DNA from: Enterobacteriaceae bacterium RIT693
Lineage (GTDB): Bacteria; Pseudomonadota; Gammaproteobacteria; Enterobacterales; Enterobacteriaceae
Assembly: GCA_009668225.1 (NCBI GenBank)
Contig: WJYK01000001.1
Coordinates: forward strand, 372,001-436,000
Length of the DNA: 64,000 nt
Direction of reading: 5' to 3'
Part shown: piece by piece, positions 17,263 to 26,232 of the stretch
How positions within the stretch are numbered: position 1 is the stretch's first letter
Layout: each line of letters opens with the position of its first letter
Notes under the pieces: generated by a model
Databases searched by the model: none
What the model was told of the DNA's origin: nothing
What the model saw: only the letters and a program-made list of their open reading frames with translations
Translations under genes and position numbers: made by a program

Positions 17263-17705
17263 CTGACAACAATACCGCATTAAAGAAGGCCGGCTTGAAA
17301 GTCACGCTTCCGCGATTGAAAATCCTCGAAGTGCTGCAAGAGCCGGTAAATCATCACGTCAGCGCGGAAGACTTATATAAACGTCTGATCGACATGGGCG
17401 AAGAAATAGGCCTGGCGACGGTCTACCGCGTGCTGAACCAATTTGACGATGCCGGGATCGTGACCCGCCATAATTTTGAAGGCGGCAAGTCCGTTTTCGA
17501 GCTGACCCAGCAGCATCACCACGATCACCTTATCTGCCTCGATTGCGGCAAAGTCATCGAGTTCAGCGATGATTCTATTGAATCGCGCCAGCGTGAAATT
17601 GCCACACGCCACGGTATCCGCCTGACTAACCACAGTCTCTATCTGTACGGACACTGTGCCGAAGGCGACTGCCGCGAAGACGACACCGCGCACGATCCTA
17701 AATAA
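17259..17705 (+). CDS. fur: Ferric uptake regulator Fur
   Basis: Fur is the iron-responsive repressor of siderophore, iron-transport and RyhB genes. It has 148 residues, the E. coli length. The winged-helix DNA-binding domain covers residues ~1-80 (TLPRLKILEVLQEP, GLATVYRVLNQFDDAG). The metal-binding dimerisation domain contains HHHDHLICLDCGKVIEF near residues 86-102, including the CxxC pair. A further C-terminal cysteine pair lies in GHCAEGDCRED. Expression is probably coupled to the overlapping uof-like ORF. A strong intrinsic terminator follows. Confidence 0.98.
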   Translation: MTDNNTALKKAGLKVTLPRLKILEVLQEPVNHHVSAEDLYKRLIDMGEEIGLATVYRVLNQFDDAGIVTRHNFEGGKSVFELTQQHHHDHLICLDCGKVIEFSDDSIESRQREIATRHGIRLTNHSLYLYGHCAEGDCREDDTAHDPK

Positions 17706-17754
17706 GTAATCCGCATTAACGAACGCTACCGAACAGGTGGCGTTTAAAAGCAAA

Positions 17755-17785
17755 AACCGGCAGGTTTCCCTTGCCGGTTTTTTTA
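17755..17785 (+). terminator. Intrinsic terminator of fur
   Basis: An 8-bp stem (AACCGGCA/TGCCGGTT) with a 9-base loop is followed by seven or more T residues, about 50 bp after the fur stop. Its A-rich left side may also let it end chiQ transcription arriving on the minus strand. Confidence 0.9.
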
Positions 17786-17803
17786 TTGACTGAAAAAACG
17801 TAA

Positions 17804-18130
17804 TCAGCTGTTATTCGCGCGAATTTCTTGCCAGATTTTATCGCAGCGAACCTTCGCGGCTTCATCATTCCCGCTCTTTCTTGCCTGAATGCATTTCTGA
17901 TAATCCAGCACGCTCACGGTCTCTTTTTCAACAAACGCTTTGTGCTGTTTTTCCTGGCGCAGTACGTTCAGCACGCTCTGGCAGGCTTCGATTTTATCCG
18001 GGTTGCCTTCTGCGGTATTGATACAAGCGCTGTAAGCCTGCTTCAGATGTGAATCTTCCGGCGGAGCCGGGGGCTGAACGCAGGCGGAGAGAGTGAAAGC
18101 CACGGCGGTAACCAGCAGGATTTTTTTCAT
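17804..18130 (-). CDS. chiQ: Chitoporin operon lipoprotein ChiQ
   Basis: ChiQ (YbfN) is a 108-residue lipoprotein encoded with the chitoporin ChiP; its exact role in chitosugar uptake is not known. The N-terminus MKKILLVTAVAFTLSACVQP is a lipoprotein signal with the lipobox LSAC and Cys17. Four further cysteines follow in the mature part (for example SACINTAEGNPDKIEACQ, and DYQKCIQ), suggesting disulfides. The ATG at 18130 is preceded by AAGGAAC; a reading from 18199 would start inside chiP. It lies 46 bp after chiP, with a terminator hairpin in between. Confidence 0.93.
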   Translation of the reverse strand: MKKILLVTAVAFTLSACVQPPAPPEDSHLKQAYSACINTAEGNPDKIEACQSVLNVLRQEKQHKAFVEKETVSVLDYQKCIQARKSGNDEAAKVRCDKIWQEIRANNS

Positions 18131-18144
18131 GTTCAGTTCCTTAT

Positions 18145-18168
18145 AAAAAACGGGCGCTTGCGCGCCCG
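18145..18168 (-). terminator. Intrinsic terminator between chiP and chiQ
   Basis: On the minus strand CGGGCGC/GCGCCCG with a GCAA tetraloop is followed by six T residues. It ends only 15 bp before the chiQ start codon, so it should lower chiQ expression relative to chiP, and the T tract overlaps the chiQ leader. Confidence 0.85.
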
Positions 18169-18176
18169 ATTTAGCA

Positions 18177-19583
18177 TTAGAAGATGGTGAACGGAGCAAT
18201 AACGATAAATTTCACGTCACGCTCATCCTGGAACATGTTGCCGTAACCACCGCCCCAGCTTGGAATATCGGAGTGGTTGTCGTACTGAGTGAAGTGCAGT
18301 TTGAACAGCGTACCTTTCGCACGGCCTTCCTGCACGGTGTACATTGCGTCGAGGCTGTATGAAGACTCTTTGATCTTGTTGGATGCGATATCCTGACGGT
18401 TACCGGAAGCATCAAGCGCCCATGTGGCTGGTTTTGCATCCCATGCATAAACATAGGAGCCCCCAACAGCCCAACCCGGCAGATTCCAGTTGCTCAGGTC
18501 ATACATCGCACCGAAGAACACGGCTTTTTCGCCGTTGGCGTTGAAGTCAGAGCGGTTATCCCACCATACATCGAGACGGCCGTTTGAAGAGGCATAGGTT
18601 GGCGTCATACGCTGCAGGAAGTAACCCTGCTGGCCTTCTGCCTTCACCATGGTCCCTTCCAGACGCAGGTCAACCTGGCCAATTTTGTAGCCTAAGGTCA
18701 GCGCCTGCAGCCACGCGGTACCGTCATAAATATCGTTGATGGTGTTGTTAGAGGCTTTATCACGGGTGCCGTAGAACTGGTAGCTGGTGCTCAGCGGGCT
18801 GCCTGCAACGTCAAATTTGTAGCTCGCTTTCGCGAAGTACTGGTCAACAAAACCTTCAGCCTGACCAAATGCCCCTTCCAGAATCAGGTCATTTTTGAAG
18901 TCATATTTCGCGCCGATGGAGTGCAGATAATCAACTTTGGTCTTTTTGTCGTTCTGGTAGAACTTGTCCGTTTCCAGATGCCATGGAGCCTTGTACTCGT
19001 TGGTCCACATGTAGGAGAAGCTCAGCGCACCTGCATCGCCATAGTCGAATGCCGCCCCAGCTTCAGCCCCCTGATAGGTACCAGGCATGAAGCTCCAGTG
19101 TGGCGCTAACAGCGTTTGGCCGGTTGGCTGGATATAACCCGCACGAGCCCAGACCGGGCCGTACTTAAATTTAGCGGCCGCTTTATAAAGGCTGATGCCG
19201 CCTTTATCGCCGGAGTAGTCTTCGCTGTAGCCTTTGTTTTTAGAGGAGAATGCGATTTCGTTTGGGTGGCCGCTGGCGCTGTCTTCGGCCATCTCAATGG
19301 CGGTGAAAGCGGCGATATCCAGGCCAAACATGTCGGCTGCGTAGCCGGACTGGAAGTCCAGGTTAGCGTTCCAGGTTGAGTGTGACAGGTTAGTTTTGTA
19401 CTTACCGTCAGTCACGTCTTTACGGTCACGTTCGCGCTGCCAGTAATAGACGCCACCGGTCAGCGTTGAGTCATCAACAAAGCCCGCAGCGCTAACCTGC
19501 GGAGCAACAACAAAACCTGAAAGAGCGGTAACACTTGCAATAGCAAGAGCAAGCGCACTACGTTTGCCACTAAACGTACGCAT
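18177..19583 (-). CDS. chiP: Chitoporin ChiP
   Basis: ChiP (YbfM) is an OprD-family outer-membrane porin for chitooligosaccharides. It has 468 residues. The signal peptide runs from [20 protein letters not shown] to about residue 33 (QVSAA). The mature part is beta-barrel-like with many aromatic girdle residues and ends in [13 protein letters not shown], a typical C-terminal porin strand finishing in phenylalanine. The ATG at 19583 has AGAGGAA upstream. Its ribosome-binding region is complementary to the sRNA ChiX. Upstream lie two NagC-like operators. chiQ follows. Confidence 0.96.
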   Translation of the reverse strand: MRTFSGKRSALALAIASVTALSGFVVAPQVSAAGFVDDSTLTGGVYYWQRERDRKDVTDGKYKTNLSHSTWNANLDFQSGYAADMFGLDIAAFTAIEMAEDSASGHPNEIAFSSKNKGYSEDYSGDKGGISLYKAAAKFKYGPVWARAGYIQPTGQTLLAPHWSFMPGTYQGAEAGAAFDYGDAGALSFSYMWTNEYKAPWHLETDKFYQNDKKTKVDYLHSIGAKYDFKNDLILEGAFGQAEGFVDQYFAKASYKFDVAGSPLSTSYQFYGTRDKASNNTINDIYDGTAWLQALTLGYKIGQVDLRLEGTMVKAEGQQGYFLQRMTPTYASSNGRLDVWWDNRSDFNANGEKAVFFGAMYDLSNWNLPGWAVGGSYVYAWDAKPATWALDASGNRQDIASNKIKESSYSLDAMYTVQEGRAKGTLFKLHFTQYDNHSDIPSWGGGYGNMFQDERDVKFIVIAPFTIF

Positions 19584-19587
19584 AGTT

Positions 19588-19603
19588 AAATTCCTCTTTG
19601 ACG
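19588..19603 (-). promoter_or_regulatory. ChiX sRNA target site in the chiP leader
   Basis: The chiP mRNA segment CGUCAAAGAGGAAUUU, covering the Shine-Dalgarno five bases before the start codon, is a perfect 16-base complement of the ChiX seed region (AAAUUCCUCUUUGACG) as I recall it from E. coli and Salmonella. ChiX pairing would block chiP translation when chitosugars are absent. Confidence 0.85.
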
Positions 19604-19712
19604 TAAAAATCATCGTCTGACGTGAAAAGCGTCAATGACGAAAAAAGTAAAATTGCCTAACGGCTAAAAGCGGTTTTTACATTACTCACCCGCATTACTG
19701 CTGCTCATAGAC

Positions 19713-19735
19713 TATTTTTCGCGACGCGAATTATC
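19713..19735. promoter_or_regulatory. NagC-like operator 1 upstream of chiP
   Basis: The core TTCGC-GAC-GCGAA (19718-19730) is a perfect 5-3-5 inverted repeat flanked by A/T arms. This resembles NagC operators and the nagE operator in this window. It lies about 140 bp before the chiP start. Confidence 0.6.
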
Positions 19736-19775
19736 AATGATTTTGTATGAGAGATTTCCTGGAGTATGACAGAGA

Positions 19776-19792
19776 GCACATAATCTATGTGC
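19776..19792. repeat. Perfect 7-3-7 inverted repeat upstream of chiP
   Basis: GCACATA-ATC-TATGTGC is an exact 17-bp dyad in the chiP upstream region. It does not fit the CRP orientation (TGTGA-N6-TCACA). Regulator unknown. Confidence 0.4.
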
Positions 19793-19860
19793 ATTTGTAA
19801 CAAAATGACACCGAAGTTTATTAGGCCATAATTCTACTTATTTGGAACACAAAATACTTT

Positions 19861-19879
19861 TGAGAGCGCTTTCATTATA
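19861..19879 (-). promoter_or_regulatory. Possible chiP -10 element with overlapping dyad
   Basis: On the minus strand a TATAAT hexamer (19874-19879) is followed by the near-palindrome TGAAAGCGCTCTCA (19861-19874), the form of a LacI/GalR-family operator. The -35 match upstream is poor, so this is tentative. Confidence 0.25.
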
Positions 19880-19945
19880 AGCATCAGAAGATTACGGGAA
19901 AAACATGATGTAGCGTGGGGATAAACTCAGGTGTGTGTAAATGAG

Positions 19946-19970
19946 AATTAATTCGCATCGCGAATGTGTA
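19946..19970. promoter_or_regulatory. NagC-like operator 2 upstream of chiP
   Basis: AATTAATTCGC-ATC-GCGAATGTG has the same 5-3-5 core (TTCGC/GCGAA, 19952-19964) as operator 1. The centres are 234 bp apart, a spacing that could support a repression loop. Confidence 0.6.
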
Positions 19971-19999
19971 CTGCAGGTTAATACCATGTACTAATAAAG

Positions 20000-20025
20000 A
20001 AAAAACGCCGCATTCCGCGGCGTTT
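20000..20025 (-). terminator. Intrinsic terminator of glnS
   Basis: An 8-bp stem (AACGCCGC/GCGGCGTT) is followed on the minus strand by a T run, about 22 bp after the glnS stop codon. The left and right arms both carry A/T tracts, so it may act in both directions. Confidence 0.85.
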
Positions 20026-20046
20026 TTATCAGGCTATCTACGGTAA

Positions 20047-21714
20047 TTATTCGCCGATTTTAGCCCAGGTATCACGCAGGCCAACGGTGCGGTTAAACAC
20101 CAATTTTTCGGCCGTCGTGTAGCGGCTGTCGAGGCAGAAGTAACCTTCACGCTCGAACTGATAAGCCTTACCTTTTTCTGCGTTCTGCAGGCTTGGCTCA
20201 ACGAAGCCCTGACGAATAACCAGAGAGTCAGCGTTGATGGTCGACAGGAAGTCCTCCGCAGCACCTGGGTTTGCAACGCTGAACAGGCGGTCATACAGGC
20301 GGATTTCAACCGGCAACGCATGTGCGGCGCTCACCCAGTGGATCACGCCTTTAACTTTGCGACCGTCTGCCGGGTCCTTGCTCAGGGTTTCCGGGTCATA
20401 GGTGCAGTACAGTTCGGTGATATTGCCTTCCGCATCTTTTTCAACACGCTCGGCTTTGATCACATACGCATTACGCAGGCGAACTTCTTTGCCCAGCACC
20501 AGGCGCTTGTACTGCTTGTTTGCTTCTTCGCGGAAGTCAGCCCGATCGATATAGACTTCTCGGCTGAACGGCACTTCACGGCTGCCCATCTCAGGTTTGT
20601 TTGGGTGATTCGGCATGGTGACCGTCTCTTCCTCACCCTCAGGGTAGTTAGTGATAATTACCTTTACCGGATCCAGAACGGCCATTGCACGCGGTGCATT
20701 CTCGTTGAGATCGTCACGGATGCAGGATTCCAGAGAAGCCATTTCCACGGTGTTGTCTTGCTTGGTCACACCAATGCGCTTACAGAATTCGCGAATAGAA
20801 GCTGCGGTGTAACCACGGCGGCGTAGGCCGGAGATAGTCGGCATGCGCGGGTCATCCCAGCCTTCAACAATCTTCTCGGTCACCAGCAGGTTAAGCTTAC
20901 GCTTGGACATGATGGCGTATTCGAGATTAAGGCGCGAAAACTCGTACTGGCGCGGATGTGCAGGAATAGTAATGTTATCCAGCACCCAGTCATACAGACG
21001 ACGGTTATCCTGGAACTCCAGGGTACACAGCGAGTGGGTGATCCCTTCCAGCGCATCGGAAATGCAGTGGGTGAAGTCGTACATCGGGTAGATGCACCAC
21101 TTGCTGCCGGTCTGATGGTGATCGGCAAATTTAATGCGGTACAGCACCGGATCGCGCATGACGATGAACGGCGAGGCCATATCGATTTTGGCACGCAGGC
21201 AGGCGGTACCTTCGGCGAACTCACCGTTGCGCATTTTCTCGAACAGCGCGAGGTTTTCCTCAACGCTACGATCGCGGAACGGGCTGTTTTTGCCTGGTGC
21301 AGTCAGGGAACCACGGTATTCACGAATTTGTTCCGGGCTCAGCTCATCAACATAGGCCAGGCCTTTATTAATAAGCTCAACGGCATAGTTAAACAGCTGG
21401 TCAAAATAGTCAGACGAATAACGCACGTTACCGGACCAATGGAAGCCCAGCCATTCAACGTCATGCTTGATGGACTCTACGTATTCGATGTCTTCTTTTA
21501 CCGGGTTTGTGTCATCGAAGCGCAGGTTGCACTGCCCCTGGTAGTCCTGGGCAATGCCAAAGTTCAGGCAGATAGACTTTGCGTGGCCGATATGCAGATA
21601 GCCATTCGGCTCAGGCGGAAAACGGGTGCAAATACTGGTGTGCTTACCGTTCGCCAGGTCTTCATCAATAATCTGACGAATAAAGTTAGTTGGGCGGGCT
21701 TCAGCCTCACTCAT
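20047..21714 (-). CDS. glnS: Glutaminyl-tRNA synthetase
   Basis: GlnRS charges tRNA-Gln with glutamine. The 555-residue class I synthetase has the HIGH-type motif in [20 protein letters not shown] near residues 33-50. The KMSKS-type motif is in [13 protein letters not shown] near residue 268. The C-terminal anticodon-binding beta-barrels contain [20 protein letters not shown] near residue 450. It is one residue longer than E. coli GlnRS. The gene lies downstream of nagE, separated by a terminator, and has its own ~180-bp upstream region. The cognate glutamine tRNA genes are also in this window (30689-31203). Confidence 0.98.
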   Translation of the reverse strand: MSEAEARPTNFIRQIIDEDLANGKHTSICTRFPPEPNGYLHIGHAKSICLNFGIAQDYQGQCNLRFDDTNPVKEDIEYVESIKHDVEWLGFHWSGNVRYSSDYFDQLFNYAVELINKGLAYVDELSPEQIREYRGSLTAPGKNSPFRDRSVEENLALFEKMRNGEFAEGTACLRAKIDMASPFIVMRDPVLYRIKFADHHQTGSKWCIYPMYDFTHCISDALEGITHSLCTLEFQDNRRLYDWVLDNITIPAHPRQYEFSRLNLEYAIMSKRKLNLLVTEKIVEGWDDPRMPTISGLRRRGYTAASIREFCKRIGVTKQDNTVEMASLESCIRDDLNENAPRAMAVLDPVKVIITNYPEGEEETVTMPNHPNKPEMGSREVPFSREVYIDRADFREEANKQYKRLVLGKEVRLRNAYVIKAERVEKDAEGNITELYCTYDPETLSKDPADGRKVKGVIHWVSAAHALPVEIRLYDRLFSVANPGAAEDFLSTINADSLVIRQGFVEPSLQNAEKGKAYQFEREGYFCLDSRYTTAEKLVFNRTVGLRDTWAKIGE

Positions 21715-21831
21715 CGCGGGTTCCTCAAAGCGTGTACCTTAGTTAACGGTGCATGATCTAATAAGCGGCCTCGGGAAACAACCTTTAGTTGCATAAATTA
21801 GGGTTATCCATATTTGCCTGGCGACAAGCAA

Positions 21832-21865
21832 TAAAAAAGCGGCTGACGATATACGCCAGCCGCTT
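21832..21865 (-). terminator. Intrinsic terminator of nagE
   Basis: On the minus strand AGCGGCTG/CAGCCGCT forms an 8-bp stem followed by TTTTTTATTGC, about 28 bp after the nagE stop. Confidence 0.9.
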
Positions 21866-21892
21866 AAGGCACAAATGCTTACTCAGGAGCGA

Positions 21893-23917
21893 TTACTTGC
21901 CTTTAATCTCATACAGTGGCGTTTGACCGGCAACCACCTGACCTTTCGCCTGGATAACCAGACCGCTGAAGTCGTCGATGTTGCTGCAAACAACCGGGCT
22001 AATCATGGAGCGAGCGTTGGCGTTCAGGAAATCAAGATCCATTTCCAGAACCGGCTGGCCTGCAACCACTTCCGCACCCTCTTCCACCAGACGCGTGAAC
22101 CCTTTACCACCCAGAGCAACGGTATCGATGCCCATGTGAACCACAATTTCAGCGCCTTTTTCTGTTTCAAGGCAGAACGCGTGGTTGGTGTTGAAGATTT
22201 TCACGATAGTACCGGCGGCAGGAGAAACCACGGTTTTGTCGGTTGGCTTAACGGCGACGCCATCCCCAACGGCTTTGCTGGCGAAAGCTTCGTCAGGCAC
22301 CTGGTCCAGCTCAACGACGTCACCGGTTACCGGAGAAACCAGAGCAGCAATAGTCGTACTGGTCGCATTTGGTACGGCCTGTGGTTTAGCGGCTGGGGCC
22401 GGGGCTGCACCCGCAACAGGCGCGGCTGCTTCGACAGTACCCGCGGTTTTCATTGCGTTAGCAATTTTTTCTGCAGCGAAGCCAACGATGATCTGCACGC
22501 TGGTTTTGTTCAGGCGAATAACGCCCGTCGCACCCAGACGTTTAGCCAGCGCTTCGTTTACTACGGAAGAGTCTTTCACGCTCAGACGCAGACGAGTGAT
22601 ACAGGCATCAATACCGGTCAGGTTGGCAGAGCCACCTACCGCAGAGATGTACTGACGAGCCAGACCTGAAACGTCCTGGTTCGCATCGCCGCTCACATTC
22701 ACGTCCTGGCCATCAGCTTCGTCACCGGCGACAGCCAGTTCACGGCCTGGGGTCAGCAGGTTGAATTTGGTGATGGTGAAACGGAACACCACGTAGTAAA
22801 TAACGAAGAACACCAGGCCCTGAGGGATCAGCATGTACCATTTGGTTGCCAATGGGTTACGCACCCAAAGCATCATATCCACCAGACCTGCGCTGAAGCC
22901 AAAACCAGATATCCAGTGCATGCTTGCCGCGATAAATACGGAGATACCGGTCAGCACGGCGTGGATCACGTACAGTACCGGCGCAACGAACATGAAGGAG
23001 AATTCCAGCGGCTCGGTGATACCGGTGAAGAACGCGGCGAAAGCACCGGCCATCATGATACCCAGAACTTTCGCTTTATTTTCAGGACGTGCACAGTGGT
23101 AGATGGCCAGCGCTGCACCCGGCAGACCGAACATCATGATCGGGAAGAAGCCCGCCTGGTAACGACCGGTGATACCGACAACCGCTTTACCTGCTTCGAT
23201 GGACTGAGCGCCACCCAGGAAGTTAGGGATGTCGTTAATGCCGGCCACGTCAAACCAGAACACGGAGTTCAGGGCGTGGTGCAGACCAACCGGGATCAGC
23301 AGACGGTTGAAGAAGGCATAGATACCTGCGCCTGCAGAACCGAGTTTTTGGATGTGCTCACCGAAGTTAACTAAAGCATCGAAGATCATCGGCCAGACGT
23401 ACATCAAGATGAAGGCAACGGCAATCATCACGAAGGAGGTCAGGATAGGCACCAGACGACGGCCGCTGAAGAACGACAGCGCTTTCGGCAGCTCAACGCC
23501 GCTGAAGCGGTTGTAGAGTTCTGCAGAAATGATACCCACCAGAATACCGACGAACTGGTTTTCAATTTTGCCAAACGCCGCCGGAACCTGGTCCGCCGGA
23601 ATTTTCTGGATCATCGCAACCGCTGCCGGTGAGCAGAGGGTGGTCAGAACCAGGAAGCCAACAAAGCCGGTCAGTGCAGCGGCACCGTCTTTGTCTTTGG
23701 ACATGCCGTAAGCGACGCCGATGGCGAACAGCACGGACATGTGATCGATAATGGCGGAACCGGATTTGATCAACAGTGCAGCAAAGGCGTTATCTCCACC
23801 CCAACTGACTGGGTCAATCCAGTAACCAACCCCCATTAATATTGCTGCTGCTGGCAGTGTAGCCACTGGCACCATAAGTGCCCGGCCCACGCGCTGTAGA
23901 TAACCTAGAATACTCAC
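21893..23917 (-). CDS. nagE: N-acetylglucosamine-specific PTS enzyme IICBA
   Basis: NagE imports and phosphorylates N-acetylglucosamine to GlcNAc-6-phosphate using HPr-derived phosphate. The 674-residue protein contains EIIC (residues ~1-385, with GFFPIMMFGLPGAALAIYHC and GITEPLEFSFMF), EIIB (phosphocysteine in GIDACITRLRLSV near residue 460), a Pro/Ala linker, and EIIA at the end (active histidines in CLETEKGAEIVVHMGIDTVA). The start is GTG at 23917 with AGGGGGA just upstream; an upstream ATG at 24004 would begin inside the operator region. The EIIC/EIIB half looks much more diverged from the E. coli protein I remember than the EIIA half. Transcription is divergent from nagB and controlled by NagC and CRP. 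Confidence 0.95.
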   Translation of the reverse strand: MSILGYLQRVGRALMVPVATLPAAAILMGVGYWIDPVSWGGDNAFAALLIKSGSAIIDHMSVLFAIGVAYGMSKDKDGAAALTGFVGFLVLTTLCSPAAVAMIQKIPADQVPAAFGKIENQFVGILVGIISAELYNRFSGVELPKALSFFSGRRLVPILTSFVMIAVAFILMYVWPMIFDALVNFGEHIQKLGSAGAGIYAFFNRLLIPVGLHHALNSVFWFDVAGINDIPNFLGGAQSIEAGKAVVGITGRYQAGFFPIMMFGLPGAALAIYHCARPENKAKVLGIMMAGAFAAFFTGITEPLEFSFMFVAPVLYVIHAVLTGISVFIAASMHWISGFGFSAGLVDMMLWVRNPLATKWYMLIPQGLVFFVIYYVVFRFTITKFNLLTPGRELAVAGDEADGQDVNVSGDANQDVSGLARQYISAVGGSANLTGIDACITRLRLSVKDSSVVNEALAKRLGATGVIRLNKTSVQIIVGFAAEKIANAMKTAGTVEAAAPVAGAAPAPAAKPQAVPNATSTTIAALVSPVTGDVVELDQVPDEAFASKAVGDGVAVKPTDKTVVSPAAGTIVKIFNTNHAFCLETEKGAEIVVHMGIDTVALGGKGFTRLVEEGAEVVAGQPVLEMDLDFLNANARSMISPVVCSNIDDFSGLVIQAKGQVVAGQTPLYEIKGK

Positions 23918-24030
23918 TTTATTCCCCCTATGAGACCCCGTTAAGGCTCGCTCAAGCAGTGTTTTTATTGTCTTACTTACATTGAATACACGGCGACGAT
24001 TCACATCACACGGTGAAGTGTGAAAAAAAT

Positions 24031-24049
24031 TAATTCGTACCGCAAATTA
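24031..24049. promoter_or_regulatory. NagC operator on the nagE side
   Basis: AATTAATTCGT-ACC-GCAAATTAAA closely matches the nagE NagC site of E. coli as I recall it. The centre is near 24040, 94 bp from the nagB-side operator. Confidence 0.8.
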
Positions 24050-24062
24050 AACGCACCTTTTT

Positions 24063-24078
24063 TGTGATATTTATCACC
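24063..24078. promoter_or_regulatory. CRP-cAMP site between nagE and nagB
   Basis: TGTGATATTTATCACC matches the CRP consensus (TGTGA-N6-TCACA) at 9 of 10 positions. It lies between the paired NagC operators and would activate one or both divergent nag promoters. Confidence 0.8.
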
Positions 24079-24123
24079 AAATATCGCTTAAACCCTCCCC
24101 TCTCACTGGCTATCTCCGAAAAC

Positions 24124-24144
24124 TTATTTTATGATTCAAAAAAT
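24124..24144. promoter_or_regulatory. NagC operator on the nagB side
   Basis: TTATTTT-ATGATTC-AAAAAAT is an A/T-armed dyad centred near 24134. Its distance of 94 bp (nine helical turns) from the nagE-side site equals the loop spacing known in E. coli. Confidence 0.7.
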
Positions 24145-24251
24145 CAAAGCGGATTGATCCCTGTCGGTTCAGTATAAAAGTGGTTTACCCTTATGCTTAT
24201 CGAGATCGATTCAGCTAACCCTATTTTTACTCTTAAACTACGAGGTGAATG

Positions 24252-25052
24252 ATGAGACTGATTCCCCTGGCTACCCCGGCACAAGTCGGCAAATGGGCAG
24301 CTCGCCATATTGTAAATCGCATCAATGCATTCAAACCAACTGCGGACCGTCCTTTTGTTCTGGGTCTGCCAACCGGCGGTACACCGCTGGAAGCTTACAA
24401 AGCTCTGGTTGAGATGCATAAAGCAGGCCAGGTTAGCTTTAAAAACGTCGTAACGTTCAATATGGACGAATATGTCGGCCTGCCGAAAGAGCACCCAGAA
24501 AGCTATTATACTTTCATGCACCGCAACTTCTTTGATCACGTTGATATCCCAGCGGAAAACATCAACCTGCTGAACGGCAACGCCGAAGATGTTGATGCAG
24601 AATGCCGCCGTTACGAAGAAAAAATCCGCTCCTACGGCAAAATCCACCTGTTCATGGGCGGCGTGGGCAACGACGGTCATATCGCGTTTAATGAACCCGC
24701 TTCCTCCCTGGCGTCCCGTACCCGTATTAAAACCCTTACCCATGACACTCGCGTGGCAAACTCCCGCTTCTTCGGCGGCGACGTGACTCAGGTGCCAAAA
24801 TATGCGCTGACCGTGGGCGTGGGTACGCTGCTGGACGCAGAAGAAGTGATGATTCTGGTACTGGGCGGTGTGAAAGCGCTGGCGCTGCAGGCGGCCGTTG
24901 AAGGTAACGTCAACCATATGTGGACAATCACTTGCCTGCAGCTGCATCCGAAGGCGGTTATCGTTTGTGATGAGCCGTCCACGATGGAGCTGAAAGTGAA
25001 AACGTTGAAATATTTCAACGAGCTGGAAGCTGAAAATATTAAAGGTCTTTAA
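24252..25052 (+). CDS. nagB: Glucosamine-6-phosphate deaminase
   Basis: NagB converts glucosamine 6-phosphate to fructose 6-phosphate and ammonia, the last step of amino-sugar catabolism. The protein is a hexamer activated by GlcNAc-6-phosphate. This copy has 266 residues. The catalytic Asp72 is in [11 protein letters not shown], and the Asp-His-Glu triad in [14 protein letters not shown] near residues 137-150. Two ATG codons stand in tandem at 24249 and 24252. I used the second, which matches E. coli and is well spaced from GAGGTGA. It begins the nagBACD operon. Confidence 0.98.
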   Translation: MRLIPLATPAQVGKWAARHIVNRINAFKPTADRPFVLGLPTGGTPLEAYKALVEMHKAGQVSFKNVVTFNMDEYVGLPKEHPESYYTFMHRNFFDHVDIPAENINLLNGNAEDVDAECRRYEEKIRSYGKIHLFMGGVGNDGHIAFNEPASSLASRTRIKTLTHDTRVANSRFFGGDVTQVPKYALTVGVGTLLDAEEVMILVLGGVKALALQAAVEGNVNHMWTITCLQLHPKAVIVCDEPSTMELKVKTLKYFNELEAENIKGL

Positions 25053-25078
25053 GCATTAGTTATTACCGGGGGTAGGAT

Positions 25079-26227
25079 ATGTATGCATTAACCCACGGTC
25101 GGATTTACACCGGCCATGAAATTCTGGATGACCACGCGGTAGTCATTGCCGATGGCCTGATTGAGCGTATCTGCCCTGCCGACTCTCTGCCGGCAGGTAT
25201 GGAAACACGTGATGTGGGCGGTGCCGTCATTGCCCCCGGCTTTATTGATGTTCAACTGAACGGCTGCGGCGGCGTGCAGTTTAACGACACCGCAGAAGCC
25301 GTTTCGGTCGAAACGCTGGAAATCATGCAGAAAGCGAACGAACGCTCAGGCTGCACCAGCTACCTGCCTACGCTTATCACCACCAGCGACGAGCTGATGA
25401 TGCAGGGCGTAAAAGTTATGCGTGAATACCTGGCCAAATACAATCATCAGGCACTGGGTTTACACCTTGAAGGCCCATGGCTCAACATGGTGAAGAAAGG
25501 TACACACAACCCAGGTTTTGTACGCAAACCGGATGCAAAGCTTGTTGATTTCCTGTGTCAAAATGCGGATGTGATTACCAAAATCACGCTCGCACCCGAG
25601 ATGGTTGAGCCGGAAGTGATTCAGAAACTGGTCGCGGCAGGCATTATTGTTTCCGCAGGTCACTCCAATGCGACAGCGAAAGAAGCTAAAATCGGCTTCC
25701 GTGCCGGAATCACCTTTGCGACTCACCTTTTCAACGCCATGCCTTATATTACCGGCCGTGAGCCGGGCCTTGCGGGCGCTATTTTCGATGAAGCCGACGT
25801 TTACTGTGGCATCATTGCAGATGGGCTGCATGTGGATTATGCGAACATTCGCACCGCAAAACGCGTGAAGGGCGATAAACTGTGCCTGGTCACCGACGCC
25901 ACTGCTCCTGCAGGCGCGAACATCGATCGGTTCATTTTTGCTGGTAAAACAATATACTACCGTGACGGTCTGTGCGTTGATGAAAACGGCACCCTTAGCG
26001 GGTCTGCGCTGACCATGATTCAGGGCGTTCGCAACCTGGTGGAGCACGCAGCAATCGCGCTGGATGAAGTTCTGCGCATGGCAACACTCTACCCTGCTCG
26101 CGCAATGGGCGTGGATAAACAACTGGGCACAATCGAAGCCGGCAAAGTGGCTAACTTAACCGTGTTTACCCGCGACTATAAAATTATCAAGACCATCGTT
26201 AATGGTAACGAGGTCGTAACTGAGTAA
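25079..26227 (+). CDS. nagA: N-acetylglucosamine-6-phosphate deacetylase
   Basis: NagA removes acetate from GlcNAc-6-phosphate to give glucosamine 6-phosphate, and so also controls the level of the NagC inducer. The 382-residue amidohydrolase shows the metal ligand glutamate in [10 protein letters not shown] near residue 131, histidines in SAGHSNATA (~195) and THLFNAMPY (~216), and the catalytic aspartate in [11 protein letters not shown] near residue 273. It starts 26 bp after nagB and is followed 5 bp later by nagC. Confidence 0.98.
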   Translation: MYALTHGRIYTGHEILDDHAVVIADGLIERICPADSLPAGMETRDVGGAVIAPGFIDVQLNGCGGVQFNDTAEAVSVETLEIMQKANERSGCTSYLPTLITTSDELMMQGVKVMREYLAKYNHQALGLHLEGPWLNMVKKGTHNPGFVRKPDAKLVDFLCQNADVITKITLAPEMVEPEVIQKLVAAGIIVSAGHSNATAKEAKIGFRAGITFATHLFNAMPYITGREPGLAGAIFDEADVYCGIIADGLHVDYANIRTAKRVKGDKLCLVTDATAPAGANIDRFIFAGKTIYYRDGLCVDENGTLSGSALTMIQGVRNLVEHAAIALDEVLRMATLYPARAMGVDKQLGTIEAGKVANLTVFTRDYKIIKTIVNGNEVVTE

Positions 26228-26232
26228 ATAGC

